A DNA stretch of 64,000 nt from Rhodococcus triatomae BKS 15-14 (GCA_000341795.1 AODO01000069.1:62001-126000); one strand, 5' to 3'; counted from the stretch's first letter, positions 12,499 through 21,837 are shown. Program-made: numbers and translations. Notes: a model not told the origin generated them from the sequence alone.

Positions 12499-13278
12499 CT
12501 ACCCGGTGTGCTCGGCGAGCCGCTTCATGACGTCCGGATACCGCCGCAGGTGGGACCCGCCGTTGATGTCGAGCACCTCACCGGTGACCCAGGACGAGGC
12601 GTCGGAGGAGAGGTACAGCACCGCCTGGGCGACATCGGAGGGCTGACCGTTGCGGCCGAGCGGCGTGTTGTCGGTGAAGTCGTCCTGGATTGCCGGAATC
12701 GACGTCAACCCGGTCACCAGTGGGGTCTCCACCAACCCGGGGGAAATGGCGTTGACCCTGACACCCCGCTCTCCGAGTTCGAGTGCGGCCACCTGGGTGA
12801 GCATGGCCAGACCTGCCTTCGCAGCGCAGTAGCCCGCGAATCCGGCCGCGGGCTGGCGGGCGTTGAGGGAGGCGATGCTCGTGATGGCCGCACCGGCTCC
12901 CATGACGCGTGCGGAGTGCTTGATCACGTAGAACGCCCCGGTCAGGCAGAGGTCGAGGGTCCGTTGCCACGAGGCGGCGTCGAGTTCGGTGATCATCCCC
13001 GGCAGATTGACCCCGGCACAGTTGAGGGTGATCTCGACCGACCCCAGGTCCGCGGCCGTCCCCTCGAACAGTGCGCGAACCGACTCCTCGTCGGTGACGT
13101 CGACACGGACGCTGCGGGCGGTGCCACCGAGTTCACCGGCACGCGCTGCCGCCTGGTCGGCGTCGATGTCCGCGATCACGACGGTGGCACCTTCGGCGGC
13201 AAGCAGTTGTGCACTGGCCCAGCCGATTCCGGATGCGCCTCCGATGACGACCGCGATCCGTCCCGACACGGCGCTCAT
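12499..13278 (-). CDS. short-chain dehydrogenase/reductase (classical SDR)
   Basis: 259-aa NAD(P)-dependent oxidoreductase. The nucleotide-binding motif GGASGIG is at 13-19, NCAGV at about 86-90, and the catalytic set is S137, Y150 and K154 (YCAAK). ADIDAD after the second strand carries an acidic residue, which favours NAD(H) over NADP(H). The ATG at 13278 overlaps the stop of the ThDP enzyme (ATGA), so the two are probably made together. A role in oxidising a hydroxy group in the same pathway is inferred from context. Confidence 0.9.
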   Translation of the reverse strand: MSAVSGRIAVVIGGASGIGWASAQLLAAEGATVVIADIDADQAAARAGELGGTARSVRVDVTDEESVRALFEGTAADLGSVEITLNCAGVNLPGMITELDAASWQRTLDLCLTGAFYVIKHSARVMGAGAAITSIASLNARQPAAGFAGYCAAKAGLAMLTQVAALELGERGVRVNAISPGLVETPLVTGLTSIPAIQDDFTDNTPLGRNGQPSDVAQAVLYLSSDASSWVTGEVLDINGGSHLRRYPDVMKRLAEHTG

Positions 13279-14987
13279 CGGGGAATGTTCTCGTAGTAGG
13301 GCACCACGATCTCGTTGGTGCTGGTCACGTCGCCGAGCATCATCGTCGTGATCGGGTGGACGACGTTGGGGTCGACCTCGAGGTTGAGGCAGGCGGGGAC
13401 GCCAGAGTCGAAGGCCCGCTTCATCGCGTCGGCGATGTCGGCGGTGCTGGTGACACGTTCGCCGTAGCCGCCGAACGCCTCTGCAACCTTCTCGTAGGCG
13501 CTGTCGGCGAGTTCTGACACCACGACGCCGCGGTCCCCGAAGACCGCTTCCTGACCGTGGATCGACATTCCCCACACCGCGTTGTTGAAAACAACGGTGA
13601 CCACGGGCATTCCGTGCCGGGCCATGGTGTCGAACTCCTGGATGTGAAATCCGGCGGCGCCGTCACCGGTGATGATCACGACGGGTGCGTCCGGGCGAGC
13701 GCGGTGCGCTCCGATCGCGAAACCGGGTCCGACGCCGAGGCATCCGAGGTACCCGAGGCGCAGGACTCCACCGATCGTCTCGGTGGTCACGAAGAACTCA
13801 CCCCAGGACGGCGCCTCGGCACCGTCCATCACGAAGATCGTGTCGGGCGGGCAGGCCTCGACGATGGCCCGGGCAGCGAAATACGGATGGGGTTTACCCG
13901 ACTGGGTGGTCTCGTCGAGGAATCCGGCGCGGTGCGCGTCCTTCGCGCTGGTGGCCGTCTCGACCCAGCCGGACCAGTCCGGCCAGGTGCGGTCGGTGGC
14001 GGCGGCTGTCAGTGCGAGGAGCGCTTCCCGGCAGTCGGCGAGGACGGGGACCGCGACGTCGTGCATCCGGCCGATCTCCGAGGCATCGATGTCGACCTGA
14101 ATCAGCTTGGCGCCGGGGAAGAGGCTGGCACGGCCGCCGGTGAACATGCCGGCCCTGGCACCGACGACGAGGACGACGTCCGGGGTCGGCGCACCGAGTG
14201 CGGGAAGGGTTCCCAGCGCGAGCAGACCACCTCCCGCCAACCGGTGGCTCGCGGGGATCGCACCGTCGGATTTGCCGGGGTAGAAGACCGGAACGTCGAC
14301 GGTCTCGGCGAAGGCGACCAGTGCGTCCGCCGCACGGGAGAAGGTGACGCCTCCGCCGATGACGATGGCGGGATTCTGTGCCGTCTGGAGGAGGTCGAGC
14401 GCGGCCGAGACCGCGGTGGCGGCCGGCGCGGGCCGAACATCGACACCATAGGCGCTCGGGTAGCGGACCGCATCCTCGTCGGCCTCGCCGAACATCACGT
14501 CGATGGGCACCTCGAGCAGAACCGGTCCTGGAATTCCTGTGGTGGCCTTACGGATTGCGAGGGACACCAGTTCGGGGACGCGGGCCGGATCGGTGATCCG
14601 GTGCGACCACTTCGTCACCGGTGTCGCCGCCGCGATCTGATCGAAGCCACCCTGCAGTGGGTTGGTCTCGGTCTCCCGCAGCGGCGGTGCCCCCACCACG
14701 AACAGGACCGGAGTGCGGTCGAGGTACGCGTTGGCGATCGCGGTGTACACGTTCGTGAATCCGGGGCCGGAGGTCACCACGCAGACACCGAGTCCACCCG
14801 TGGTGCGGGCGTAGGCGTCGGCGGCGTGCCCCGCACTGGATTCGTGCCGGGTGTCGGTGAGCCGGATTCCCTCGTCGCCGCAGGCGATCAGGAAGGAGTC
14901 CAGGTGACCTCCGTGCAGGGTGAACACATCTGTCGTTCCGGCCTGTGCGAGCGCCTTGGCCAGCAACTGACCACCGTTGATTGCCAT
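13275..14987 (-). CDS. thiamine diphosphate-dependent lyase/decarboxylase (acetolactate synthase/benzoylformate decarboxylase superfamily)
   Basis: 570-aa enzyme with the three-domain ThDP layout. The cofactor-activating glutamate is E49 (TRHESSAGHA). The ThDP/Mg motif begins with GDGAAGF at 441-447 and ends with NN at 468-469. Family members include acetolactate synthase, benzoylformate decarboxylase and 2-hydroxyacyl-CoA lyase. The sequence alone does not settle the substrate, and neighbours argue for catabolism, not branched-chain amino-acid synthesis. ATG 14987 is preceded by GGAAGGAACC. It starts divergently from the IclR gene across a 101-nt spacer holding an operator-like site. Aldehyde release followed by the divergent aldehyde dehydrogenase is a reasonable inference. 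Confidence 0.85.
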   Translation of the reverse strand: MAINGGQLLAKALAQAGTTDVFTLHGGHLDSFLIACGDEGIRLTDTRHESSAGHAADAYARTTGGLGVCVVTSGPGFTNVYTAIANAYLDRTPVLFVVGAPPLRETETNPLQGGFDQIAAATPVTKWSHRITDPARVPELVSLAIRKATTGIPGPVLLEVPIDVMFGEADEDAVRYPSAYGVDVRPAPAATAVSAALDLLQTAQNPAIVIGGGVTFSRAADALVAFAETVDVPVFYPGKSDGAIPASHRLAGGGLLALGTLPALGAPTPDVVLVVGARAGMFTGGRASLFPGAKLIQVDIDASEIGRMHDVAVPVLADCREALLALTAAATDRTWPDWSGWVETATSAKDAHRAGFLDETTQSGKPHPYFAARAIVEACPPDTIFVMDGAEAPSWGEFFVTTETIGGVLRLGYLGCLGVGPGFAIGAHRARPDAPVVIITGDGAAGFHIQEFDTMARHGMPVVTVVFNNAVWGMSIHGQEAVFGDRGVVVSELADSAYEKVAEAFGGYGERVTSTADIADAMKRAFDSGVPACLNLEVDPNVVHPITTMMLGDVTSTNEIVVPYYENIPR

Positions 14988-15019
14988 CGAGGTTCCTTCC
15001 GCAGATCCGCACCGATCTG

Positions 15020-15038
15020 TATATCGAGCGTTACACAG
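15020..15038. promoter_or_regulatory. candidate IclR operator, copy 1
   Basis: The 19-mer TATATCGAGCGTTACACAG lies between the divergent ThDP-enzyme and IclR genes. It matches the site at 16026-16044 at 15 of 19 positions. IclR-family proteins usually bind short palindromes in such divergent spacers, so this is probably where the regulator controls itself and the minus-strand set. Confidence 0.5.
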
Positions 15039-15088
15039 AAACGTAGCGCCGATCACACTGCGACGCCAGAGTGGCATTATGCGAACAC

Positions 15089-16021
15089 ATGGCACGACAC
15101 TCTCCGCAGACCGATCGCATCGTGATGCTCATGGAACTGCTCGCCGAGAACCCGAGAACCGGGCGCAGCCTCGCCGACATCGCACGCCACCTCGGCGTGG
15201 CCAAGGCCACCTGCTATCCGATGGTGGTCGCCCTCACCGAGTCGGGGTGGCTCATTCGGCACCCCAGCCGCAAGACCTACCAACTGGGCCCGTCCCTGGT
15301 GTCGATCGGACGGGCAGCGGACGAGGCCACCGACATCGTGGACCTCGCCCGGTCCGCCATGCACCGCCTCGCGGACCAGGCCCAGCTCGCCTGCGTCGGA
15401 TTCCTCCCGTCCGGCGACGACCTGGTGGTCGGTGAGATCGTCCAACCGGTGGGCGGCCGCCGGGGCACACTGGGCCTGCGCCTGGGCGACAAGGTGGTGC
15501 TCGCCCCACCGCTGGGCGCCGGGCTGGCGACCTGGTACCAGCAGGAACGCCTCGACCAGTGGTACGCGCTCGGCGAGCGCGAACTCGGCGTGGACGCCGA
15601 CACCCTGAGAGCTCGCTACGGCCCGGTCCTCGAGGTCGTCCGCGAGCGCGGATTCGCCGTCGAATGCCTGCTGCAGCGGGACCGTTCACTGGCCGACGCG
15701 GTGTCGGCGCTCCGCAGGCCCGGCATCGGGGGCAGTCGCTCCACCTTCGCGCTCCGAGAGGCACGCAACCTCCTGTCGGCCGAGGTCCCGATCGGCGACG
15801 TGGACGCCGATCTGGACTACCAGCCCATCTCGATCAACTCGACCGTCTTCGGGCCGAACGGTGAACCGGTCATCGTCCTGTGCCTGGTCGATTCCCCGGA
15901 ACCCGTTCCGGGGCGAACCGTGCTCGCCCTCGGCGAGGCGGTCCGGGCCGCGGCGGCGGAGGTGACCGCGGCGGCGCACGGTCACGCGCCTGCCGTTGAC
16001 AGCGGCGGCGACCGAACCTAG
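15089..16021 (+). CDS. IclR family transcriptional regulator
   Basis: 310 aa from ATG 15089; a GTG six codons upstream (15071) is possible but less likely. The N-terminal winged helix covers about residues 5-70 (SLADIARHLGVAKATCYPMVVALTESGW, then KTYQLGPSLV). The C-terminal effector domain follows, with GRRGTLGLRLGDKVVLAPPLGAG near its start. IclR proteins usually sense pathway metabolites. It lies between the two arms of the catabolic island, and both have a matching operator-like site upstream. Confidence 0.92.
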   Translation: MARHSPQTDRIVMLMELLAENPRTGRSLADIARHLGVAKATCYPMVVALTESGWLIRHPSRKTYQLGPSLVSIGRAADEATDIVDLARSAMHRLADQAQLACVGFLPSGDDLVVGEIVQPVGGRRGTLGLRLGDKVVLAPPLGAGLATWYQQERLDQWYALGERELGVDADTLRARYGPVLEVVRERGFAVECLLQRDRSLADAVSALRRPGIGGSRSTFALREARNLLSAEVPIGDVDADLDYQPISINSTVFGPNGEPVIVLCLVDSPEPVPGRTVLALGEAVRAAAAEVTAAAHGHAPAVDSGGDRT

Positions 16022-16025
16022 GTTA

Positions 16026-16044
16026 TTTAACGATCGTTATACAG
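16026..16044. promoter_or_regulatory. candidate IclR operator, copy 2 (12-bp perfect palindrome)
   Basis: The 19-mer TTTAACGATCGTTATACAG lies just after the IclR stop and about 75 nt before the aldehyde dehydrogenase start. Its core TAACGATCGTTA (16028-16039) is a perfect palindrome. The similarity to 15020-15038 suggests one protein binds both places. Confidence 0.55.
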
Positions 16045-16119
16045 CCCACGTCGATCGACGTGCGGGCCCGCGTGTCGACGCCGCGGTGCAACACGGTCCC
16101 GACGGCCCGAGGAGGCCCC

Positions 16120-17559
16120 ATGGTCCACACTCACGCTGCCCTGTACATCGACGGCGAATGGCGCGCACCCACGTCGCCCGACGTGATCGAGGTGCATTCG
16201 GCGACGAGCGAGGAGAAGATCGGCCAGGTACCCGACAGCACGCCCGCCGACGTCGATGCCGCCGTCGCGGCCGCCGGGCGCGCGTTCCGCGACTGGTCCG
16301 CCTCGACCCCCGCCGAGCGCGCCGATGTCATGGAGCGCTTCGCGGCAGCACTGGGCAGCCGCGCGGAACTGTCCGCCCGGCTGGTCAGTGAACAGAACGG
16401 GATGCCGATCTCGATCTCCACCGTCGCCGAGGGGCAGGGACCCGCCGGGCTGCTCGGCTACTACGCCGCGCTGGCTCGCGCCACGGAGCTCGAAGAGCGA
16501 CGACCGGCGTTGGCGGGCAACGGCACAACGCTCGTGCGCAAGGAGCCGATCGGCGTCGTCGCAGCCATCGCACCGTGGAACTTCCCGGCACTGCTGGCGA
16601 TGATGAAGATCGCGCCCGCGCTCGCGGCGGGCTGCACCGTGGTGCTCAAGCCGTCACCGGAGACGGTTCTCGATTCGTTCGTTCTCGCCGAAGCGGCGGC
16701 CGAGGCGGGACTGCCCGCGGGCGTCCTGAACATCGTCACCGGCGGACCGGAGATCGGCAAGCACCTCGTCGCGCATCCCGGCGTGCAGAAGGTGGCCTTC
16801 ACCGGGTCCACTCCGGCAGGCCGTCAGATCGCCGAAACATGCGGCCGGCTGCTTCGGCCCGTCTCGCTCGAACTCGGCGGCAAGTCTGCCGCGTTGATCC
16901 TCGACGACGCCGATCTGGGGGCCACCATGCAGGGGCTGGCGACCGCATCGCTGATCAACACCGGTCAGACCTGCTACGCGTCCACCCGAATCCTGGCTCC
17001 GCAAAGTCGTTATGCGGAGATCCTGGACGCGGTCACTGCGATGGTGTCCTCCCTGCCCGTCGGCGATCCGCTCGATCCGAACACCTTCATCGGCCCCCTC
17101 GTCAGCGCCAACCAGCGGGCCCGCGTCGAGTCCTACATCGAGACCGGCCGAAGCGAGGGCGCGAAGCTGACCACCGGCGGTGGGCGTCCTGCCGACCGCG
17201 ACCGCGGATGGTTCGTCGAGCCGACGGTGTTCGGCGAAGTGGGTCTCGACCACACCATCGCCCGCGAAGAGATCTTCGGCCCCGTCCTGTCGGTGATTCC
17301 GTACGTCGACGAGAAGCAGGCGATCGCCATCGCCAACGATTCCGAGTTCGGTCTCGGCGGCACGGTGTGGACCGCGGACACCGCGCACGGAATCGACGTG
17401 GCGCGCGAGGTGGAAACCGGTTCGTTCGGCGTCAACAACTACACGCTCGACTTCGGCGCGCCGTTCGGCGGCGTCAAGGCGAGCGGCATCGGACGCGAAC
17501 TCGGACCCGAGGGCATGACCGCCTACTTCACCACCAAGTCCATCTTCCTCACCGACTGA
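16120..17559 (+). CDS. NAD(P)-dependent aldehyde dehydrogenase
   Basis: 479-aa enzyme oxidising an aldehyde to its acid. Key elements are APWNFP at about 151-156, FTGSTPAG at 227-234, the general base E251 in LELGGK and the catalytic C285 in NTGQTCYAS. ATG 16120 has a strong AGGAGG five nt upstream; the reading frame is open to 16060 but lacks such a site there. The acyl-CoA dehydrogenase gene follows after 33 nt. The substrate is unknown. An aldehyde released by the divergent ThDP enzyme is an inference from gene order. Confidence 0.94.
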   Translation: MVHTHAALYIDGEWRAPTSPDVIEVHSATSEEKIGQVPDSTPADVDAAVAAAGRAFRDWSASTPAERADVMERFAAALGSRAELSARLVSEQNGMPISISTVAEGQGPAGLLGYYAALARATELEERRPALAGNGTTLVRKEPIGVVAAIAPWNFPALLAMMKIAPALAAGCTVVLKPSPETVLDSFVLAEAAAEAGLPAGVLNIVTGGPEIGKHLVAHPGVQKVAFTGSTPAGRQIAETCGRLLRPVSLELGGKSAALILDDADLGATMQGLATASLINTGQTCYASTRILAPQSRYAEILDAVTAMVSSLPVGDPLDPNTFIGPLVSANQRARVESYIETGRSEGAKLTTGGGRPADRDRGWFVEPTVFGEVGLDHTIAREEIFGPVLSVIPYVDEKQAIAIANDSEFGLGGTVWTADTAHGIDVAREVETGSFGVNNYTLDFGAPFGGVKASGIGRELGPEGMTAYFTTKSIFLTD

Positions 17560-17592
17560 GCCCATCCGGCCGCGGCAGAACAAGGAGACAGC

Positions 17593-18750
17593 GTGCGCCG
17601 CAACATCTTCACCGAGGACCACGACGCATATCGCGCCACCGTCCGCGAATACCTTGCACGGGAGGTCCGGCCGCACTACGAGCGGTGGGAGGAGCAACGC
17701 CTGGTCGACCGCACAGCGTGGCTGGCCGCGGGCCGGGCCGGCATCATCGGTCTGGCCGTTCCCGAACAGTACGGCGGATCCGGTGACACGGACTACCGCT
17801 ACCGATGCGTGGTCGCGGAGGAGTTCGCGAACGCGGGCGCCACGTCGCTGGGTGCCGGGCTCGGCACCCAGGACGACATCGTCATCCCCTACATCGACGA
17901 TCTGGGCACCGACGAGCAGAAGCAGCGCTGGCTTCCCGGCATGGTGAGCGGCGAACTCATCGGCGCCATCGCCATGACCGAACCCGGCGCCGGCAGCGAC
18001 CTGCAGGGCATCACGACCAGCGCCGTCCGCGACGGCGACGAGTGGATCCTGAACGGACAGAAGACGTTCATCACCAACGGGATTCATGCCGATCTCGTCA
18101 TCGTGGCCGCACGCACCGATCCCGGAGCAGGGTCACGCGGATACAGCCTGCTCGTCGTGGAGCACGGAATGGACGGATTCACCCGCGGACGCAAGCTGCA
18201 CAAGGTCGGTCTCGCGGGCCAGGACACCGCCGAACTGTCGTTCGTCGACGTGCGTGTGCCGGCGGCGAACCTGCTCGGAACCGAGGGTCGTGGACTGTCG
18301 CACCTGATGGAACGTCTACCCCGCGAACGGTTGTCGATCGCGGTCGGTGCACTCGCAGGCGCGCGTGCCGCCTACGAGTGGACCCGACGCCACGTCTTCG
18401 AGCGCACGGCGTTCGGCAAGCCGGTGGGCGACTTCCAGAACACCCGTTTCGTCCTCGCGGAGATCCTCACGGAGATCGATGTCACCCAGGCCTACATCGA
18501 CGGCGCGGTCGGCGCGCTCAACAGGAACGAGCTGACCGCCGTGGAGGCCGCCCAGGCCAAGTGGTGGGCGAGCGAACTGCAGAAGCGGGTGGTGGACCGT
18601 TGTGTCCAGCTCCACGGCGGGTACGGCTACATGATGGAGTACCCCATCGCGCGGGCCTTCGTGGACAGCCGGATCCAGACCATCTACGGAGGCACGACCG
18701 AGATCATGAAGGAGATCGTCGGCCGGGAGATCGCCCGGACGTCGGCGTGA
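17593..18750 (+). CDS. acyl-CoA dehydrogenase
   Basis: 385-aa FAD enzyme introducing a double bond into an acyl-CoA. Family blocks seen are IAMTEPGAGSDLQGI, the substrate/FAD region FVDVRVPAANLLG, ERTAFGKPVGDFQ and the C-terminal QTIYGGTTEIMKEIVGREI. The GTG start at 17593 has AAGGAGA nine nt upstream. It ends the plus-strand arm of the island. Together with the CoA ligase it indicates that the pathway product enters a beta-oxidation-like route. Confidence 0.93.
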   Translation: MRRNIFTEDHDAYRATVREYLAREVRPHYERWEEQRLVDRTAWLAAGRAGIIGLAVPEQYGGSGDTDYRYRCVVAEEFANAGATSLGAGLGTQDDIVIPYIDDLGTDEQKQRWLPGMVSGELIGAIAMTEPGAGSDLQGITTSAVRDGDEWILNGQKTFITNGIHADLVIVAARTDPGAGSRGYSLLVVEHGMDGFTRGRKLHKVGLAGQDTAELSFVDVRVPAANLLGTEGRGLSHLMERLPRERLSIAVGALAGARAAYEWTRRHVFERTAFGKPVGDFQNTRFVLAEILTEIDVTQAYIDGAVGALNRNELTAVEAAQAKWWASELQKRVVDRCVQLHGGYGYMMEYPIARAFVDSRIQTIYGGTTEIMKEIVGREIARTSA

Positions 18751-18762
18751 CCTGATGCGCGA

Positions 18763-18783
18763 GTGCCCGCTATCGGCGGGCAC
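18763..18783. terminator. hairpin between convergent genes
   Basis: Perfect 8-bp stem GTGCCCGC/GCGGGCAC with a 5-nt loop, 12 nt after the acyl-CoA dehydrogenase stop. It overlaps the last codons of the response-regulator gene on the other strand. There is no T-run, so this is a likely but unproven bidirectional terminator. Confidence 0.4.
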
Positions 18784-19165
18784 GCAGAAGCGCCACGACT
18801 TCTCGGCTGAGCAGAATCGGATCGATCGGATGCGGGACGACAGCGGACGCCCGCGACCACTTCGCGAGCCACGCGTCGTCGGCCCGGCCGGTGAGGACGA
18901 GAATCGGCGGGCAGTTCTCGATCTCGTCGGTGAGTTGCTTGGACAGCCCCATGCCGCCTGCGGGGGTGGCCTCGCCGTCGAGGATCGCCAGATCGACACC
19001 ACCGTCGTCGAGATGCCCCACCACCACGGGTGCGGTCGCGACCTCCACGCACGCGATCTCGGGGAGGTCGGGATGCGGACGGGTTCCCAGCGCCGTGACG
19101 ACCTGCCTGCGGGTGGTCGCGTCGTCGCTGTAGACGAGGACGCGCAGGGGCGGATGATCGGTCAC
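18770..19165 (-). CDS. orphan response-regulator receiver protein, Rv3143-like
   Basis: 131-aa single receiver domain with no output domain. A probable phospho-acceptor aspartate lies in LAILDGEATPAGGMG, and the loop VLTGRADDAWLAKWSRA and HPIDPILL complete the fold. The LDGEATPAGGMG segment recalls M. tuberculosis Rv3143, which sits immediately upstream of nuoA there and has been reported to bind NuoD. Here the gene is about 9 kb from nuoA, with the catabolic island in between. No partner histidine kinase is seen. It is read on the same strand as nuo. Confidence 0.8.
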   Translation of the reverse strand: MTDHPPLRVLVYSDDATTRRQVVTALGTRPHPDLPEIACVEVATAPVVVGHLDDGGVDLAILDGEATPAGGMGLSKQLTDEIENCPPILVLTGRADDAWLAKWSRASAVVPHPIDPILLSREVVALLRARR

Positions 19166-19183
19166 GCCGGGGATGCTACCGGC

Positions 19184-19219
19184 GCCGCCTGCCGCGCCCC
19201 CTGAGGCACGGCAGGCGGC
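19184..19219 (-). terminator. hairpin downstream of the fatty-acid CoA ligase
   Basis: Perfect 11-bp inverted repeat GCCGCCTGCCG/CGGCAGGCGGC with a 14-nt loop, starting 7 nt past the stop of the minus-strand ligase and ending before the response-regulator start. No T-tract follows, as is common in actinobacteria. Confidence 0.5.
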
Positions 19220-19225
19220 AGGCGG

Positions 19226-20848
19226 TCAGATTCGGGTGACGTCGAGTCCACCGTCGTGGTACTGCGACCGCAGCCGCTTCTTGTCGAACTTGCCGACGCT
19301 GGTCTTCGGGACCTCGGAGACCACGGTCCAGTTCTCCGGCAGCTGCCACTTGGCGACCTTGTCGGACAGGAAATCCCGCAGCGAGTCGACGGTGGCCGCG
19401 GATCCCTCACGGAGCACGACCGCGACGAGCGGGCGCTCGTCCCACTTCTCGTCGGGGACGCCGATGACGGCGGCCTCGAGCACGTCCGGGTGACCCATGA
19501 CCGCGTTCTCCAGGTCGACCGAGGAGATCCACTCGCCACCGGACTTGATGATGTCCTTGGTGCGGTCGGTGAGTGTCAGGTAGCCGTCGGGGGTGATGGA
19601 GCCGACGTCACCGGTGCGCAGCCAGCCGTTGTCGAACTTGTCCGGCGCGTCGACGCCGTAGTAGGAGCCGGTGATCCACGGGCCGCGGACCTCGAGCTCG
19701 CCGATGCTGGAGCCGTCGTTCGGGACGACCTCCCCCGCGTCGTCGACGAGTCGCGCCTGCACGGAGGCCGGGAACCGGCCCTGCGTGTACCGGTAGCGCC
19801 AGCGGTCGTCGCCCTCCGAACCTGCCGGCGGCCGGGCGACCGACCCGAGCGGCGACGTCTCGGTCATGCCCCACGCGTGCAGCACGGACACCCCGTGCTC
19901 GTTCTCGAAGACGTGCATCAGCGACGGCGGCACCGCCGACCCGCCGATCAGCACCTCCTTCATGTAGGAGATGTCCTGCGGCTTCTGCTCCAGGTACTGG
20001 TGCAGTCCGAGCCAGATGGTCGGCACCGCGGCCGCGAAGGTCGGGCGCTCGGCGGCGATCAGCTCGGCGAGCGGCGCGGGCTGGAGGAACCGGTCCGGCA
20101 TGATCAGCGACGCGCCGATCATGAAGGCCGCGTACGGCAGACCCCAGGACATGGCGTGGAACTGGGGCACCACCGCGAGCGCGCGGTCGCCCTGCTTGAG
20201 CCCCGGACCCTCGGTCATGCAGACCTGCATGGAGTGGAGGTAGATCGAACGATGCGAGTAGACAACACCTTTCGGGTCACCGGTGGTGCCGGAGGTGTAG
20301 CACATCGCGGCGGCGGACCGCTCGTCCACCTCGGGCCAGTCGAACTCGGTGGGCTGGTCGGCGATCAGCGCCTCGTAGGTGTGCACCTGCACGCCCTCGG
20401 GCACTTCCAGTCCGGCGGTCGAGTCGCCCGTCACGATCACGTGCTTGACGGTGGTCAGCTGCGGCAGCTGCGGCGCGAGCAGCGGGATGAGGGTGGGGTC
20501 CACGATGATCACGTGGTCCTCGGCGTGGTTGGCCACGTGGACCAACTGCTCCGGGAACAGGCGGATGTTGAGGGTGTGCAGAACCGCGCCCATCGACGGC
20601 ACCGCCAGGTAGGCCTCGAGGTGCTCGGCGTTGTTCCACATGAACGTGGCCACGCGCTCGTCGCCGGTGACTCCCAGTCCGCGCAGGGCGTGCGCCAGCG
20701 CTGCACACCGTCGGCCGACCTCGGCGTAGCTGCGGCGCTGCGGACCGGCGTCGGTCCAGGTGACGACCTCTGCTCCGCCGTGAACGGTGCTGCCGTGGCG
20801 CAGCAACTGGGCGATGGACAGGGGTGCGTCTTGCATGGTGCTCAACAT
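19226..20848 (-). CDS. fatty-acid--CoA ligase (AlkK/FadD type)
   Basis: 540-aa AMP-forming acyl-CoA synthetase. The ATP loop is [27 protein letters not shown] is the A5 motif, GWLRTGDVG and [17 protein letters not shown] the hinge region, and [14 protein letters not shown] holds the C-terminal lysine. Length and the GEWISS motif fit the medium/long-chain AlkK-like group. ATG 20848 has AGGAG six nt upstream. The lipoprotein gene upstream on the same strand ends 107 nt away, so it probably has its own promoter. Confidence 0.93.
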   Translation of the reverse strand: MLSTMQDAPLSIAQLLRHGSTVHGGAEVVTWTDAGPQRRSYAEVGRRCAALAHALRGLGVTGDERVATFMWNNAEHLEAYLAVPSMGAVLHTLNIRLFPEQLVHVANHAEDHVIIVDPTLIPLLAPQLPQLTTVKHVIVTGDSTAGLEVPEGVQVHTYEALIADQPTEFDWPEVDERSAAAMCYTSGTTGDPKGVVYSHRSIYLHSMQVCMTEGPGLKQGDRALAVVPQFHAMSWGLPYAAFMIGASLIMPDRFLQPAPLAELIAAERPTFAAAVPTIWLGLHQYLEQKPQDISYMKEVLIGGSAVPPSLMHVFENEHGVSVLHAWGMTETSPLGSVARPPAGSEGDDRWRYRYTQGRFPASVQARLVDDAGEVVPNDGSSIGELEVRGPWITGSYYGVDAPDKFDNGWLRTGDVGSITPDGYLTLTDRTKDIIKSGGEWISSVDLENAVMGHPDVLEAAVIGVPDEKWDERPLVAVVLREGSAATVDSLRDFLSDKVAKWQLPENWTVVSEVPKTSVGKFDKKRLRSQYHDGGLDVTRI

Positions 20849-20955
20849 GAATTGCTCCTCAACTTCCGGCGGTCGGGCACCATTGTGACCCAACCCACAA
20901 CACCAGGCGAGGGCGAGGTCTTCTTTTCGTTCAACACAACGAGCTCGGCCGGTGG

Positions 20956-21717
20956 TCACCCGCCCAGTGCCAGACCGGAGGACCCGGCGGAACCCGACCC
21001 GGCGGCATCTCCGGTGCCCGGGGTCTCGGCCGGTTCACGCACGTACCCGTGGATCGTCGACGGGGCGGTGGAGGTGCCACCGAAGTAGAAGCCGGCGTAC
21101 CACTTCCCGGCACCGACGGGTGTGGTCGGGCACGAGCGGGGCAACGTCGCCGTCTCGTGGATCTCCCGACCGCGAATCGTGCCGTCGATCGCGAACCGGT
21201 ACTCGGAGCCGTCGATCTCGATCGAGTAGCGCAGCGGTTGCTTCGCGTCGAGATCGTCGTGATCCAGGACGACGAGCGCGGTGTTCGGATACTGGTGCAC
21301 GCCGTCGGCATTGGCGTAGGGCACGATCTCGAGCACACGGGGTGTGGTGTCGATCCGCCACCGCCAGCCGAACATCGCCCCGTTCCGGGCGAGGTCGAAG
21401 TCCCCGCAGTCCGAGAACCCGGGAAGCTTGTTCCAGTCGAACTGGTCCTCCGGCTGCGTCGGCGAGACGAGTTCGTACTCGGCTGTCGGGGTGAGGATGA
21501 AATCGTAGGTTCGGGAGGCCCCACCCGGGCTGATCCATCCCGCGAGCGGGCCCGTCGCCCCGGCCGGTCGGGCGACCGAGGCGCTGTGCGCCCCCGGCTC
21601 GATGGTGTAGCTCGACCAGCCGTCCGGGGTGTCCGGCGCCAGGCACCCGCTCAGCGCGACCGCCGTGAGCGTCGTCGCGGAGGCGGCACCGAGTTTCCGG
21701 GCGAGAGCGGTCCCCAT
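20956..21717 (-). CDS. putative secreted lipoprotein, function unknown
   Basis: 253 aa from ATG 21717, which has CTGGAGG upstream. A lipoprotein signal is visible: basic N-terminus, hydrophobic stretch and lipobox LSGC with Cys at 25. The mature part is rich in aromatic and acidic residues and may be beta-rich. A disulfide is possible between the Cys in FSDCGDF and that in LPRSCPTT. The C-terminal ~35 residues are Gly/Ser/Ala/Pro-rich low complexity. No enzyme motif was recognised. Confidence 0.8.
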   Translation of the reverse strand: MGTALARKLGAASATTLTAVALSGCLAPDTPDGWSSYTIEPGAHSASVARPAGATGPLAGWISPGGASRTYDFILTPTAEYELVSPTQPEDQFDWNKLPGFSDCGDFDLARNGAMFGWRWRIDTTPRVLEIVPYANADGVHQYPNTALVVLDHDDLDAKQPLRYSIEIDGSEYRFAIDGTIRGREIHETATLPRSCPTTPVGAGKWYAGFYFGGTSTAPSTIHGYVREPAETPGTGDAAGSGSAGSSGLALGG

Positions 21718-21837
21718 GGGCAAACCTCCAGTTTCGTCGAGCGATGCTCGCACGACGGAGGACGTCCACGGTCCGGTTTCAGCAACAATTCGGCACAGTC
21801 CGGGCCGGCCGAGAACGGTGCGCCCCGCGTGTGGCCG

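Noticed and set aside
11269-13296. 675-aa plus-strand ORF antisense to the ligase and SDR
   Set aside because: Covers two well-identified genes on the other strand and shows no recognisable domain.
13275-14987. ThDP enzyme as biosynthetic acetolactate synthase (ilvB)
   Set aside because: No ilvN or ilvC beside it and all neighbours are catabolic; only superfamily level is supported.
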